From Lacrimispora amygdalina (lineage in GTDB: Bacteria > Bacillota > Clostridia > Lachnospirales > Lachnospiraceae), in assembly GCF_900205965.1 (NCBI RefSeq), contig NZ_OAOF01000020.1, positions 23,023 to 87,022 of the forward strand: 64,000 nt of DNA, written 5' to 3'. The position numbers and the translations under genes were made by a program. Below, one piece after another: positions 57,117 to 64,000 of this stretch; the first letter of the stretch is position 1, and the number at the start of each line of letters is the position of its first letter. The notes under the pieces are model-generated. The model was given only the letters and a program-made list of their open reading frames with translations, had not been told where the DNA came from and made no database searches.

Positions 57117-58727
57117 ATGGACCTATACAGTATTATTTTAGTAGATGACGAAGAGGAAGTACGAAAAAGCATTATCAAGAAAATTGAATGGCAGTCAGCC
57201 GGTTTTAAATTAGTGGGTGATGCGGAAAACGGAGAGGATGCCATTGAAAAGATCGAAGTTTTAGAGCCGGATGTGGTCCTGACGGATATCCGTATGCCAT
57301 ATATGGATGGACTCGTGCTTGCTGAAAAGATACGCCAGCGCTACCCTTCCATGAAGGTTGTGATTTTTTCCGGATATGATGATTTTGAATATGCCCAGAA
57401 AGCAATCAAACTCAATGTGACCGAGTACATTTTAAAGCCTGTAAATGTGGAAGAGCTGACTTCTATTTTAAAGAGAATCAAAGGCAATCTTGACCGTGAG
57501 ATTGAAGAAAAACGGAATATAAGCAGGCTGAGAGAGAATTACAGAAAGAGTCTTCCGATCTTCAGGGAACAGTTTTTTAATGATCTGGTGCACAAGAATC
57601 TGTCCAATGAGATTGCGGAGCAGAAGCTGAGAGAATACGATATTCCCATTGCAGGTGCATGGAAATGGATTATAGCTGCTGTGGCTGTGGAGCGGGGGGA
57701 AGTGGGTGATACCCTGACACTTCACAGGGAAGAAGAACTGATTCCTGTTTCCGTCATGCAGATCATCCGGGATAAACTGGAAGGGTATTGCAGATTTGCA
57801 CTGTTTCAGTCGGTTTTAGAAGCAGAGATGGTTGTGGTAGTGGCTCTTGATGAAGATTCTATTACCGGACTCATCGATGTATTCGGAGATATCTGCAAGG
57901 AAACAAAAAGAATACTGGAGGTGCCGGTTACCATAGGAATTGGTCACAGCTGCGGCGAATTATCAAATATCCCATTTGCATATCAGTCAGCGATTGATGC
58001 TCTCGGCTATAAGGCAATTGCAGGAAAAGGAAATACTATTTACATCAATGATATGGAGCCGGTAGGAAGCGGCAAGCTGGAATTCGACAGTGTTTTAGAA
58101 GCGGATCTTATATCTGCCATAAAGTTTGGTCCGTCTGAGAAAATCGAAGCGTCTGTGACACAGGTTATTCAGAAGATGGAATCTGCAAAAGTACATTTCA
58201 GGCAGCAGCAGGTTTACATGTTCAGAGTTTTAAACAGTGTGATACAGATGGTTCAGCAGCATGATCTGGATTTAGAGGAAATCATGGACGGGGGTTTTGA
58301 GTCTATGGCTGTTTTTGACAAGATTCAAAAGGGAGAATTCGGGTCCTGGCTTTTTAAGGTAGCTGAGAAAATCAACCAGGCAATTAATCAGGAGCGGGAT
58401 TTTACCACAAGACAGGTAATTCACGAAGCAAAACAGTATATTATGGATCATTATCAGAATCCGGATTTATCCGTGGAAATGATCTGCCGCCATCTTCACA
58501 TGAGCCCTGCTTACTTTTCCACTCTTTTTAAAAAGGAAACAGGACAGGCCTATATCGCCTATCTTACGGACCTGCGCTTAAACAAGGCAGTGGAACTGTT
58601 AAATAAAACGGAGGACAAAACCTATGTCATTGCGGCAAAGGTTGGGTATCAGGAACAGAACTATTTCAGTTATGTTTTTAAAAAGAAATTTGGGGTATCA
58701 CCAACCAAATTCCGCGGAGTGAGGTAA
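57117..58727 (+). CDS. YesN-type response regulator with AraC DNA-binding domain
   Basis: 536 residues: a receiver domain (1-120) with DDEEE and phospho-Asp57 in LTDIRMPYMDG, a long middle region (about 130-420), and a C-terminal AraC pair of helix-turn-helix motifs (about 430-536: SVEMICRHLHMSPAYFSTLF, TYVIAAKVGYQEQNYFSYVF). Start ATG 57117 follows GAGGGGAAAACACC. It overlaps the kinase gene by one base (TAATG). It likely activates the mglB-type transporter genes downstream. Confidence 0.93.
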   Translation: MDLYSIILVDDEEEVRKSIIKKIEWQSAGFKLVGDAENGEDAIEKIEVLEPDVVLTDIRMPYMDGLVLAEKIRQRYPSMKVVIFSGYDDFEYAQKAIKLNVTEYILKPVNVEELTSILKRIKGNLDREIEEKRNISRLRENYRKSLPIFREQFFNDLVHKNLSNEIAEQKLREYDIPIAGAWKWIIAAVAVERGEVGDTLTLHREEELIPVSVMQIIRDKLEGYCRFALFQSVLEAEMVVVVALDEDSITGLIDVFGDICKETKRILEVPVTIGIGHSCGELSNIPFAYQSAIDALGYKAIAGKGNTIYINDMEPVGSGKLEFDSVLEADLISAIKFGPSEKIEASVTQVIQKMESAKVHFRQQQVYMFRVLNSVIQMVQQHDLDLEEIMDGGFESMAVFDKIQKGEFGSWLFKVAEKINQAINQERDFTTRQVIHEAKQYIMDHYQNPDLSVEMICRHLHMSPAYFSTLFKKETGQAYIAYLTDLRLNKAVELLNKTEDKTYVIAAKVGYQEQNYFSYVFKKKFGVSPTKFRGVR

Positions 58728-60499
58728 TGGAAAAAAAGAATAACAGCATCCGTTATACTATATTTGTATATTTTACCATAACAGCGCTTGCCGCAGGTCT
58801 TTTGATTACCCTGTCTTTATACCAGCGCCTTTCTTCTCAGGTCGCAGAGGTGGTTCAGGAGGAGAATCAGAGTCTGATCAACCAGGTGGCAAGATCTGTG
58901 GAATCCTATTTAAGGACAGTTATGAAGCTTTCCGATTCTCTTTATTATGGAGCTGTGAAGAATGCAGACCTTTCTTCTCAGTCCATTAATAATGAGATTA
59001 CCCTTTTGTATGATAACAATAAGGATAATGTGGATAACATAGCCCTTTTTGCCCAGGACGGCGCGATGGTGGAAGCCGTACCTGCAGCAAGACTGAAAAG
59101 AAGCCTTCACATAACTGGAGAGAAATGGTTTATCAATGCTCTGGAAAAAACGGAAAACCAGCATTTTTCTGATCCTCATGTCCAGTATATATTTGAAAAC
59201 AATGAAAACCAGTACCGGTGGGTGATATCCTTATCAAGAGCGGTGGAACTTACAGAAGGAACATCAACCACTCAGGGAGTTTTGCTGGTGGATTTAAGCT
59301 ATTCCAGCTTAGAGCATCTGTTTGACGGAGTTACCACAGGAAAGGGCGGTTATGTCTATTTAATTGCAAACGACGGGGAGATTCTTTATCACCCCAGGAT
59401 TCAGCTCATTGATTCGGGACGAATGAAGGAAAATAACCAGATGGCCTCCAGCTATAAGGACGGGATTCACCGTGAGGTTTTTGAAGGGGAGAGCAGAATC
59501 ATAACGGTAAAATCCGTTGGCTATACAGGCTGGAAGATCGTCGGTGTTACGCCTAAAAGTGTGGTTTCTTTAAATACCATCAAAACAAGGCTTTTTATTG
59601 TATTTTTAATTACTCTTATTTTATTTGTACTTGTACTGATCAACTCCTATATCTCATCTCGTATAACAAATCCTATCAAGGAGTTGGAAAAATCCGTAGG
59701 AATCCTGGAAGAAGGGGATTTAGAAACTGCAGTTTCCATCGGAGGCTCTTATGAAATCCAGCATTTGTGTAATTCCATTAAAAATATGGCAATTCAGATC
59801 CGTGTACTCATGGACGATATCGTAACGGAGCATGAAGCCAAACGGAAACAGGAATTTGATACCCTGCAATCACAGATTAATCCCCACTTTTTATATAATA
59901 CGCTGGACATTATTGTCTGGATGATTGAAAATGAACAGAAGAACGAAGCGGTTAAGGCGGTAACTGCACTTGCCAGATTTTTCAGGATCAGCTTAAGCAA
60001 AGGGAAAAGCATCATTACAGTCCGGGATGAGCTGGAGCACGTGAGAAGTTATCTCATGATCCAGCACATGCGTTTCAAAAATAAATTTTCCTATCACATT
60101 GAGGCAGAGGAAGAATGTATGGAATTAACCAGTTTAAAACTGATCCTTCAGCCCCTGGTGGAAAACGCCATTTATCATGGCATGGAATTTATGGATGGGG
60201 ACGGAGAGATTCATTTGTCGGTAGAGCGCAGAGGAGAAGATCTTGTGATCCGGGTATCCGACAACGGCCTGGGCATGACGGAGAAACAGGTTCAGAGCCT
60301 TTTTTTCGATGAGGTGCGTGTTACTTCAACAAAGGGGTCCGGAATCGGGGTGAAGAACGTAAATGAAAGAATCAAACTTTACTTTGGAGAGCGGTATGGT
60401 CTGACTATTGATTCTGAGCCAGATGAGGGAACCACCATTACCATTCTTCTGCCGGCGGTTCCTTATGATTCTTTTTTAGAAAGGGAAAAAAGAACATGA
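58727..60499 (+). CDS. YesM-type sensor histidine kinase
   Basis: 590 residues: a first membrane helix (about 12-32), an extracellular Cache-type sensor (about 33-285), a second helix (about 289-308, LFIVFLITLILFVLVLINSY), a HAMP linker (ITNPIKELEKSV), His_kinase domain with His387 in SQINPHFLYNTLD, and an ATPase domain with LVENAIYHGM, DNGLGM and GSGIGVKNVNERI. It is the partner of the YesN regulator just upstream. Two membrane-anchored sugar-binding proteins follow directly (the first overlaps by 4 bases), which points to signal input through them. Confidence 0.93.
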   Translation: MEKKNNSIRYTIFVYFTITALAAGLLITLSLYQRLSSQVAEVVQEENQSLINQVARSVESYLRTVMKLSDSLYYGAVKNADLSSQSINNEITLLYDNNKDNVDNIALFAQDGAMVEAVPAARLKRSLHITGEKWFINALEKTENQHFSDPHVQYIFENNENQYRWVISLSRAVELTEGTSTTQGVLLVDLSYSSLEHLFDGVTTGKGGYVYLIANDGEILYHPRIQLIDSGRMKENNQMASSYKDGIHREVFEGESRIITVKSVGYTGWKIVGVTPKSVVSLNTIKTRLFIVFLITLILFVLVLINSYISSRITNPIKELEKSVGILEEGDLETAVSIGGSYEIQHLCNSIKNMAIQIRVLMDDIVTEHEAKRKQEFDTLQSQINPHFLYNTLDIIVWMIENEQKNEAVKAVTALARFFRISLSKGKSIITVRDELEHVRSYLMIQHMRFKNKFSYHIEAEEECMELTSLKLILQPLVENAIYHGMEFMDGDGEIHLSVERRGEDLVIRVSDNGLGMTEKQVQSLFFDEVRVTSTKGSGIGVKNVNERIKLYFGERYGLTIDSEPDEGTTITILLPAVPYDSFLEREKRT

Positions 60500-61467
60500 C
60501 AAAACAGGAAAAAATTTTATGGGTTCTTCTGCCGGCAGTGCTGGTGATCCTGTTTCTCCTGTCTTCTACAGATTTAATTATTAAGGAAAAAAAGACGGAG
60601 ATTTATCCGGTTTCGGTAATTATCAGCGATACCTCCGATGATTATTTTGCAAATTTCAGAAAAGGTGTGGATAAAGCGGCAGAAGAATACAACGTTGATG
60701 TCAGCTTTATCACACTTTATGAAAAGGGTGACCAGGACCAGCAGCTGGAACTGGTAAAACGAGAAATTAACGACGGGGCTCTGGCAGTGGTTTTAGTACC
60801 GGTAAAGCCGGAAGAATGTGCCCGGAAGATGGATGACATGGTCTTAAACTGTCCCGCTGTTATCGTTGGCAATCTGATACCGAATGAGAGGGTTAAGTGC
60901 GGGATTGCTCCGGATTTTGAAGAAGAGGGGCGGATGCTTGGACAGGCGATTGCCAGAGAGAACTCTCCTGGCAGGCCGGTCTGGATCTTTATGGATGGAA
61001 TTGACGGCGGTTATAACCGGGAAGTCTGTGCAGGGGTAGAAAGTGAACTTAAAAATGCCGGTTTTACCGTAAAACTATATAAAAAAACCATGGAAGACAC
61101 ATTTCATAAGGAAATTGAAGGCCTGGTATATCCAGGAGGTGAAAAAGTGATTATTGCAGCAATTGACGCAAAGAGTCTTGATGAAACAGCGGAAATTATT
61201 GCAGGAAGTCCGGTTTATGGCAATTATGTGGACGGTCTTTACGGAGCAGGCAGTACTACCAGGCTTTTGACGCAATTAGACAACGGGGTGATTAAAGGGC
61301 TGGTGGTAAGTGACCAGTTTGATGCGGGGTACAGAAGCATTGAAAAAGCGGTTGAGTCGGTCCACGGAGGATTTGAGAAAGAACAGATTGTACTGGATTC
61401 TTATTATATCCAAAGAGAAGATTTAAGAGAGAGTAAATTCGAAAAAATCTTATATCCGATTGACTGA
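60496..61467 (+). CDS. Membrane-anchored sugar-binding protein, putative co-sensor 1
   Basis: 323 residues: an uncleaved N-terminal helix (about 7-25, ILWVLLPAVLVILFLLSS) without a lipobox, then a periplasmic-binding-protein type I fold (Peripla_BP_4-like): SVIISDTSDDYFANFRKGV, LVPVKPEECARKMDD, GVIKGLVVSDQFDAGYRS. It is coupled to the kinase gene by overlap. Members of this arrangement (XylFII with LytS) bind sugar outside the cell and switch the kinase. The ligand is not visible. Confidence 0.82.
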   Translation: MTKQEKILWVLLPAVLVILFLLSSTDLIIKEKKTEIYPVSVIISDTSDDYFANFRKGVDKAAEEYNVDVSFITLYEKGDQDQQLELVKREINDGALAVVLVPVKPEECARKMDDMVLNCPAVIVGNLIPNERVKCGIAPDFEEEGRMLGQAIARENSPGRPVWIFMDGIDGGYNREVCAGVESELKNAGFTVKLYKKTMEDTFHKEIEGLVYPGGEKVIIAAIDAKSLDETAEIIAGSPVYGNYVDGLYGAGSTTRLLTQLDNGVIKGLVVSDQFDAGYRSIEKAVESVHGGFEKEQIVLDSYYIQREDLRESKFEKILYPID

Positions 61468-61481
61468 ATGGGGGAAAAGAA

Positions 61482-62504
61482 ATGAAGAAAAAATATGGAG
61501 TGCTGGCAGCGGTTATTTTTATAATTGTGATAGTTCTGGCGGGGGCATATCAGAATTATAAATCCGGAAAAAGGGAGGCGAACAAAGCAGTTCGCATCGG
61601 AGTGACTTTGTACAGGGGAGACGATTCGTTTATTAATACCATAAGGGGAAAGCTGGAAGAGAAGGCAAAGGTATATGAAAAGGATACCGGTATTAAGGTT
61701 GTAATGGAGATTGTGGATGCCAAGGGGAACCAGAATACCCAGAACAGCCAGGTGGACCGTTTTATTTCCCTGGGGTATGATGCGATCTGTGTCAATATGG
61801 TGGATCGTTCTGCTGCATCAAATATTATAGGGAAGGCAATGGATGCAGATCTGCCGGTGGTGTTTTTCAACAGGGAGCCGGTGGAGGAGGATATGCGGCG
61901 GTGGGAGAAGCTTTATTATGTAGGAGAGAATGCAAAAGAGTCTGCGACACTGCAGGGAAATATGCTGGTGGAGGCCTATAAAGCCGACCCCTCTTCCCTT
62001 GACTTAAACGGAGACGGTAAGGTGAGCTATGTACTGCTGGAAGGGGAGAGCAGTCATCAGGATTCTCTGATCAGAACGGAATGGTCCATACAGACCTTAA
62101 AGGATGGCGGCGTGCCTCTGGAAAAGATCACAGGTGCGATTGCAAACTGGGACAGAAGCCAGGCATCTGCCTGGATGGAGCAATGGCTGACGGAGTATCC
62201 GTATGACATTGAGGTAGTGATCTGCAACAATGACGATATGGCACTGGGGGCAGCAGATGCCCTTGAGCGTAAAGGGGATACCAGGCCCGTAAAGGTGGTT
62301 GGAATCGACGGAACCCCGCAGGGGATTGAAGGGGTGAGGGAAGGAAAAATATTTGGCACGGTACAATGTGATAGTGATGAATATGCGGGAGTGATTTTTC
62401 AGATTGCGGCAGCAGAGGCTCTTGGTGAAAATGTACAGGAAACAGTCGAATTGAACAGGGATAAGTATTATGAATGCAAACAGAATACCCTGACCGCCAA
62501 ATAA
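61482..62504 (+). CDS. Membrane-anchored MglB-like sugar-binding protein, putative co-sensor 2
   Basis: 340 residues: an N-terminal helix (about 5-24, YGVLAAVIFIIVIVLAGAY) with no lipobox Cys, then an MglB-like fold. It shows VRIGVTLYRGDDSFINTIRG, FFNREPVEEDMRRWEK, YYVGENAKES, a calcium-loop motif DLNGDGKVSYVLLEGE, and CNNDDMALGAADAL. These are the glucose/galactose-binding and Ca2+ loop regions of MglB. It is a second anchored binding protein beside the kinase, and it resembles the lipoprotein encoded next. A co-sensor role is inferred. Confidence 0.82.
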   Translation: MKKKYGVLAAVIFIIVIVLAGAYQNYKSGKREANKAVRIGVTLYRGDDSFINTIRGKLEEKAKVYEKDTGIKVVMEIVDAKGNQNTQNSQVDRFISLGYDAICVNMVDRSAASNIIGKAMDADLPVVFFNREPVEEDMRRWEKLYYVGENAKESATLQGNMLVEAYKADPSSLDLNGDGKVSYVLLEGESSHQDSLIRTEWSIQTLKDGGVPLEKITGAIANWDRSQASAWMEQWLTEYPYDIEVVICNNDDMALGAADALERKGDTRPVKVVGIDGTPQGIEGVREGKIFGTVQCDSDEYAGVIFQIAAAEALGENVQETVELNRDKYYECKQNTLTAK

Positions 62505-62698
62505 GAAAATGGAATAATTGTCATTTATCAATAAAAAACTATAAAAAAATTGGCTGTATCATGAAAAATCTAAAAAAATCGATACATATCCCAAGAAAAT
62601 TATATGGAATAGTGCACAAAATAAAGCTATAATGTGCATGTCGATGAGGTAAAAGTACCAATCGAACACGATTATATAATGATAAGGGAGGATTTATC
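62505..62698 (+). promoter_or_regulatory. Control region of the mglB-type gene with phased A-tracts
   Basis: A-tracts at 62533-62538, 62543-62549, 62564-62568 and 62572-62578 are spaced near 10 and 20 bases, so the DNA is probably bent. A TATAAT box (62628-62633) has only a poor -35 (TGGAAT) and is flanked by TGCAC (62614-62618) and GTGCA (62634-62638) in inverted orientation. This suggests activator dependence on the YesN protein. Confidence 0.5.
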
Positions 62699-63823
62699 AT
62701 GAGATTACTCAAAAAAGTAGTAGCAGTAGGTCTCGCTTCTGCAATGGTATTTTCCATGGCAGGCTGCGGTTCCAGCTCAAAGGCCACAACAGCTGCATCG
62801 GAGGCAGCAACAACAGCGGCAGATACAAAAAAGGAAGAGTCCAATGCAGCGGAAACCACTGCAGAAGCTGTAAAGGATGCAGTAGGCGGAGATTTAGCTG
62901 ACAAGAAAGTCGGTATATCCATCTACAAGTTCGATGATAACTTTATGACACTTTATCGTACAGAGCTTCAGAGATATTTAACAGAAGATCTGGGATTTAA
63001 GAAGGAGAATGTAATAATTCAGGATGGTAAGGGCGATCAGGCAGAGCAGACCAACCAGATCCAGAACTTTATTACTCAGAAATATGACGTACTTATTTTA
63101 AATCTTGTTCAGGCTTCCTCAGCTCCGGAAGTTACAGATATGTGTAAAGAAGCAGGAATTCCTGTTGTTTACATTAACCGTGAGCCAGATACGGAAGAAG
63201 AGCAGAGATGGAAAGATGAAAAAATCAACGCAACCTATGTTGGATGTGATGCAAGACAGTCCGGAACCTATCAGGGTGAAGAGATTCTTGAGACTTCCAA
63301 TAAGGGTGATATCAACGGAGACGGCGTTGTAAACTATATTATGATCCAGGGCGATCCGGAAAACGTAGATGCACAGTACAGAACAGAATTCTCAGTAAAA
63401 GCACTGACTGATGCAGGTGTGAAGGTAAAAGAACTCTTAGAGCAGCGTGGTGACTGGGATCAGGCTAAGGCACAGCAGATTGCTCAGGATGCTCTGACAC
63501 AGTACGGTGACCAGATCGAAGTAATCTTCTGCAACAACGATGCAATGGCACTTGGCGCACTTCAGGCAATTGAAGCAGCAGGCCGTACCGTAAATAAAGA
63601 CATTTATTTAGTAGGCGTAGATGCGTTAACAGAAGCAGTACAGAACGTGCTTGATGACAAACAGACAGGTACCGTATTTAATGATCATTTCTCTCAGGCT
63701 CAGACAGCAAGCGATTTGGCTGTTAAGTATTTAAAGGGTGAATCTGTTGATAACGTTAACATGGTTGACTATATTAAGGTTACCAAAGATAATGCTCAGG
63801 AAATACTTGACAAATTAAAATAA
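62699..63823 (+). CDS. Galactose/glucose ABC transporter substrate-binding lipoprotein (MglB-like)
   Basis: 374 residues with a lipoprotein signal (MRLLKKVVAVGLASAMVFSM, lipobox MAGC), a Ser/Thr/Ala-rich tether, and an MglB fold: GISIYKFDDNFMTLYRTEL, YINREPDTEEEQRW, calcium loop DINGDGVVNYIMIQGD and CNNDAMALGALQAI. It delivers sugar to an ABC transporter, whose ATPase and permease genes would be expected beyond the window. Start ATG 62699 follows AAGGGAGGATTTATC. A terminator follows, which would keep most transcripts to this gene. Confidence 0.92.
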   Translation: MRLLKKVVAVGLASAMVFSMAGCGSSSKATTAASEAATTAADTKKEESNAAETTAEAVKDAVGGDLADKKVGISIYKFDDNFMTLYRTELQRYLTEDLGFKKENVIIQDGKGDQAEQTNQIQNFITQKYDVLILNLVQASSAPEVTDMCKEAGIPVVYINREPDTEEEQRWKDEKINATYVGCDARQSGTYQGEEILETSNKGDINGDGVVNYIMIQGDPENVDAQYRTEFSVKALTDAGVKVKELLEQRGDWDQAKAQQIAQDALTQYGDQIEVIFCNNDAMALGALQAIEAAGRTVNKDIYLVGVDALTEAVQNVLDDKQTGTVFNDHFSQAQTASDLAVKYLKGESVDNVNMVDYIKVTKDNAQEILDKLK

Positions 63824-63841
63824 TTTCCAGCAGCCGGAAAA

Positions 63842-63872
63842 CGGGTGTGTCGGCAGGGCACACCCGATTTTT
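63842..63872 (+). terminator. Intrinsic terminator after mglB-type gene
   Basis: The 8-bp stem CGGGTGTG (63842-63849) / CACACCCG (63859-63866) is followed by ATTTTT. Confidence 0.88.
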
Positions 63873-63881
63873 AAAAGTTAG

Positions 63882-64000
63882 GGGTATCCCTTTATGTCCT
63901 GAAAAGCGGACGAATGAATGAAACACCCTACGGGTATCCCTTTATGTCCTGAAAAGCGGACGAATGAATGAAACACCCTACGGGTATCCCTTTATGTCCT
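63882..64000. repeat. Exact 50-bp tandem repeat array (runs off window)
   Basis: Copies at 63882-63931, 63932-63981 and 63982-64000 (partial) are identical. Each unit begins GGGTATCCCTTTATGTCC and ends with AACACCCTAC; it contains the inverted pair GTCC...GGAC, and ACCC-TAC-GGGT spans each junction. Not coding: 50 is not a multiple of 3. Confidence 0.92.

Noticed and set aside
63882..64000. CRISPR array
   Set aside because: The repeats abut without spacers and no cas gene is present.

Overview
The window reads as a chromosome segment of an anaerobic, spore-forming Gram-positive bacterium of the class Clostridia, most likely family Lachnospiraceae (a Lacrimispora / Clostridium cluster XIVa type). 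The grounds are moderate GC, strong AGGAGG-type ribosome sites, an alpha/beta-type small acid-soluble spore protein, [FeFe]-hydrogenase maturation genes, the anaerobic (Cbi-type) cobalamin pathway, a clostridial TrxR-first AhpF, and YesM/YesN-type two-component systems. The genus is inferred from gene content, not proven. I saw no rRNA, tRNA, insertion sequence, phage gene or CRISPR array.

Layout. 1-7.4 kb: the end of metH (cut by the window edge), trpS with a small RDAC-family gene, a peroxide-defence operon ahpC-ahpF followed directly by enolase, then an MBL-fold protein and a phosphopantetheinyl transferase. 7.4-14.4 kb: cyclopropane fatty acid synthase, an internally shortened EamA transporter, an RpiR regulator, the fructose operon fruK-fruA, a small membrane protein on the minus strand and a HAD phosphatase. 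14.4-21.3 kb: an LCP cell-wall ligase, the Trk/Ktr potassium uptake pair, a tiny FeoB-associated-type protein, an orphan PTS IIC, and two CobW-type GTPases. The first GTPase carries a long His/Cys repeat and the second is fused to a YcgQ-like domain. 21.3-28.6 kb: a hybrid sensor kinase and an OmpR-type regulator flank a CitMHS transporter, followed by a polysaccharide deacetylase and a DacF-type carboxypeptidase. 28.7-29.7 kb is an AT-rich island with a small lipoprotein and an orphan leader hairpin. 29.7-34.8 kb: an AraC regulator divergent from a GPH transporter, a rhamnosidase-like glycosidase and a ROK kinase. 34.8-37.8 kb: a PspC-PadR-HAAS-DUF4097-PspC envelope operon and a spore protein gene.

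37.8-57.1 kb is a large cobalamin locus: cbiD, cbiL, cbiF, cbiG, cbiH, a cbiJ-cbiE fusion, cbiT, cbiA, a GNAT gene, cobT, cobU, then cobS, a shortened cobU paralogue, cbiB, cobD, cbiP and cbiC. It is split by a separate transcription unit for [FeFe]-hydrogenase maturation (TM1266-type regulator, hydG, hydF) that has its own promoter and a structured leader, and by a decayed acetyltransferase gene. No cobalamin riboswitch precedes cbiD, and no cobalt chelatase, cobalt transporter or adenosyltransferase gene lies in the window.

57.1-64.0 kb is a sugar-sensing module: a YesN-type regulator, a YesM-type kinase, two membrane-anchored sugar-binding proteins and an MglB-like lipoprotein. It resembles the XylFII-LytS-YesN three-component design, but with two anchored binding proteins. 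After the mglB terminator an exact 50-bp tandem repeat begins and runs off the window end.

The items most worth a second look are the CobW-YcgQ fusion and its His-rich partner, the putative regulatory leader of the hydrogenase maturation operon, the double-binding-protein sugar sensor, the 50-bp tandem array, the orphan terminator/leader in the AT-rich island, and the short CobU paralogue with a broken Walker A motif.
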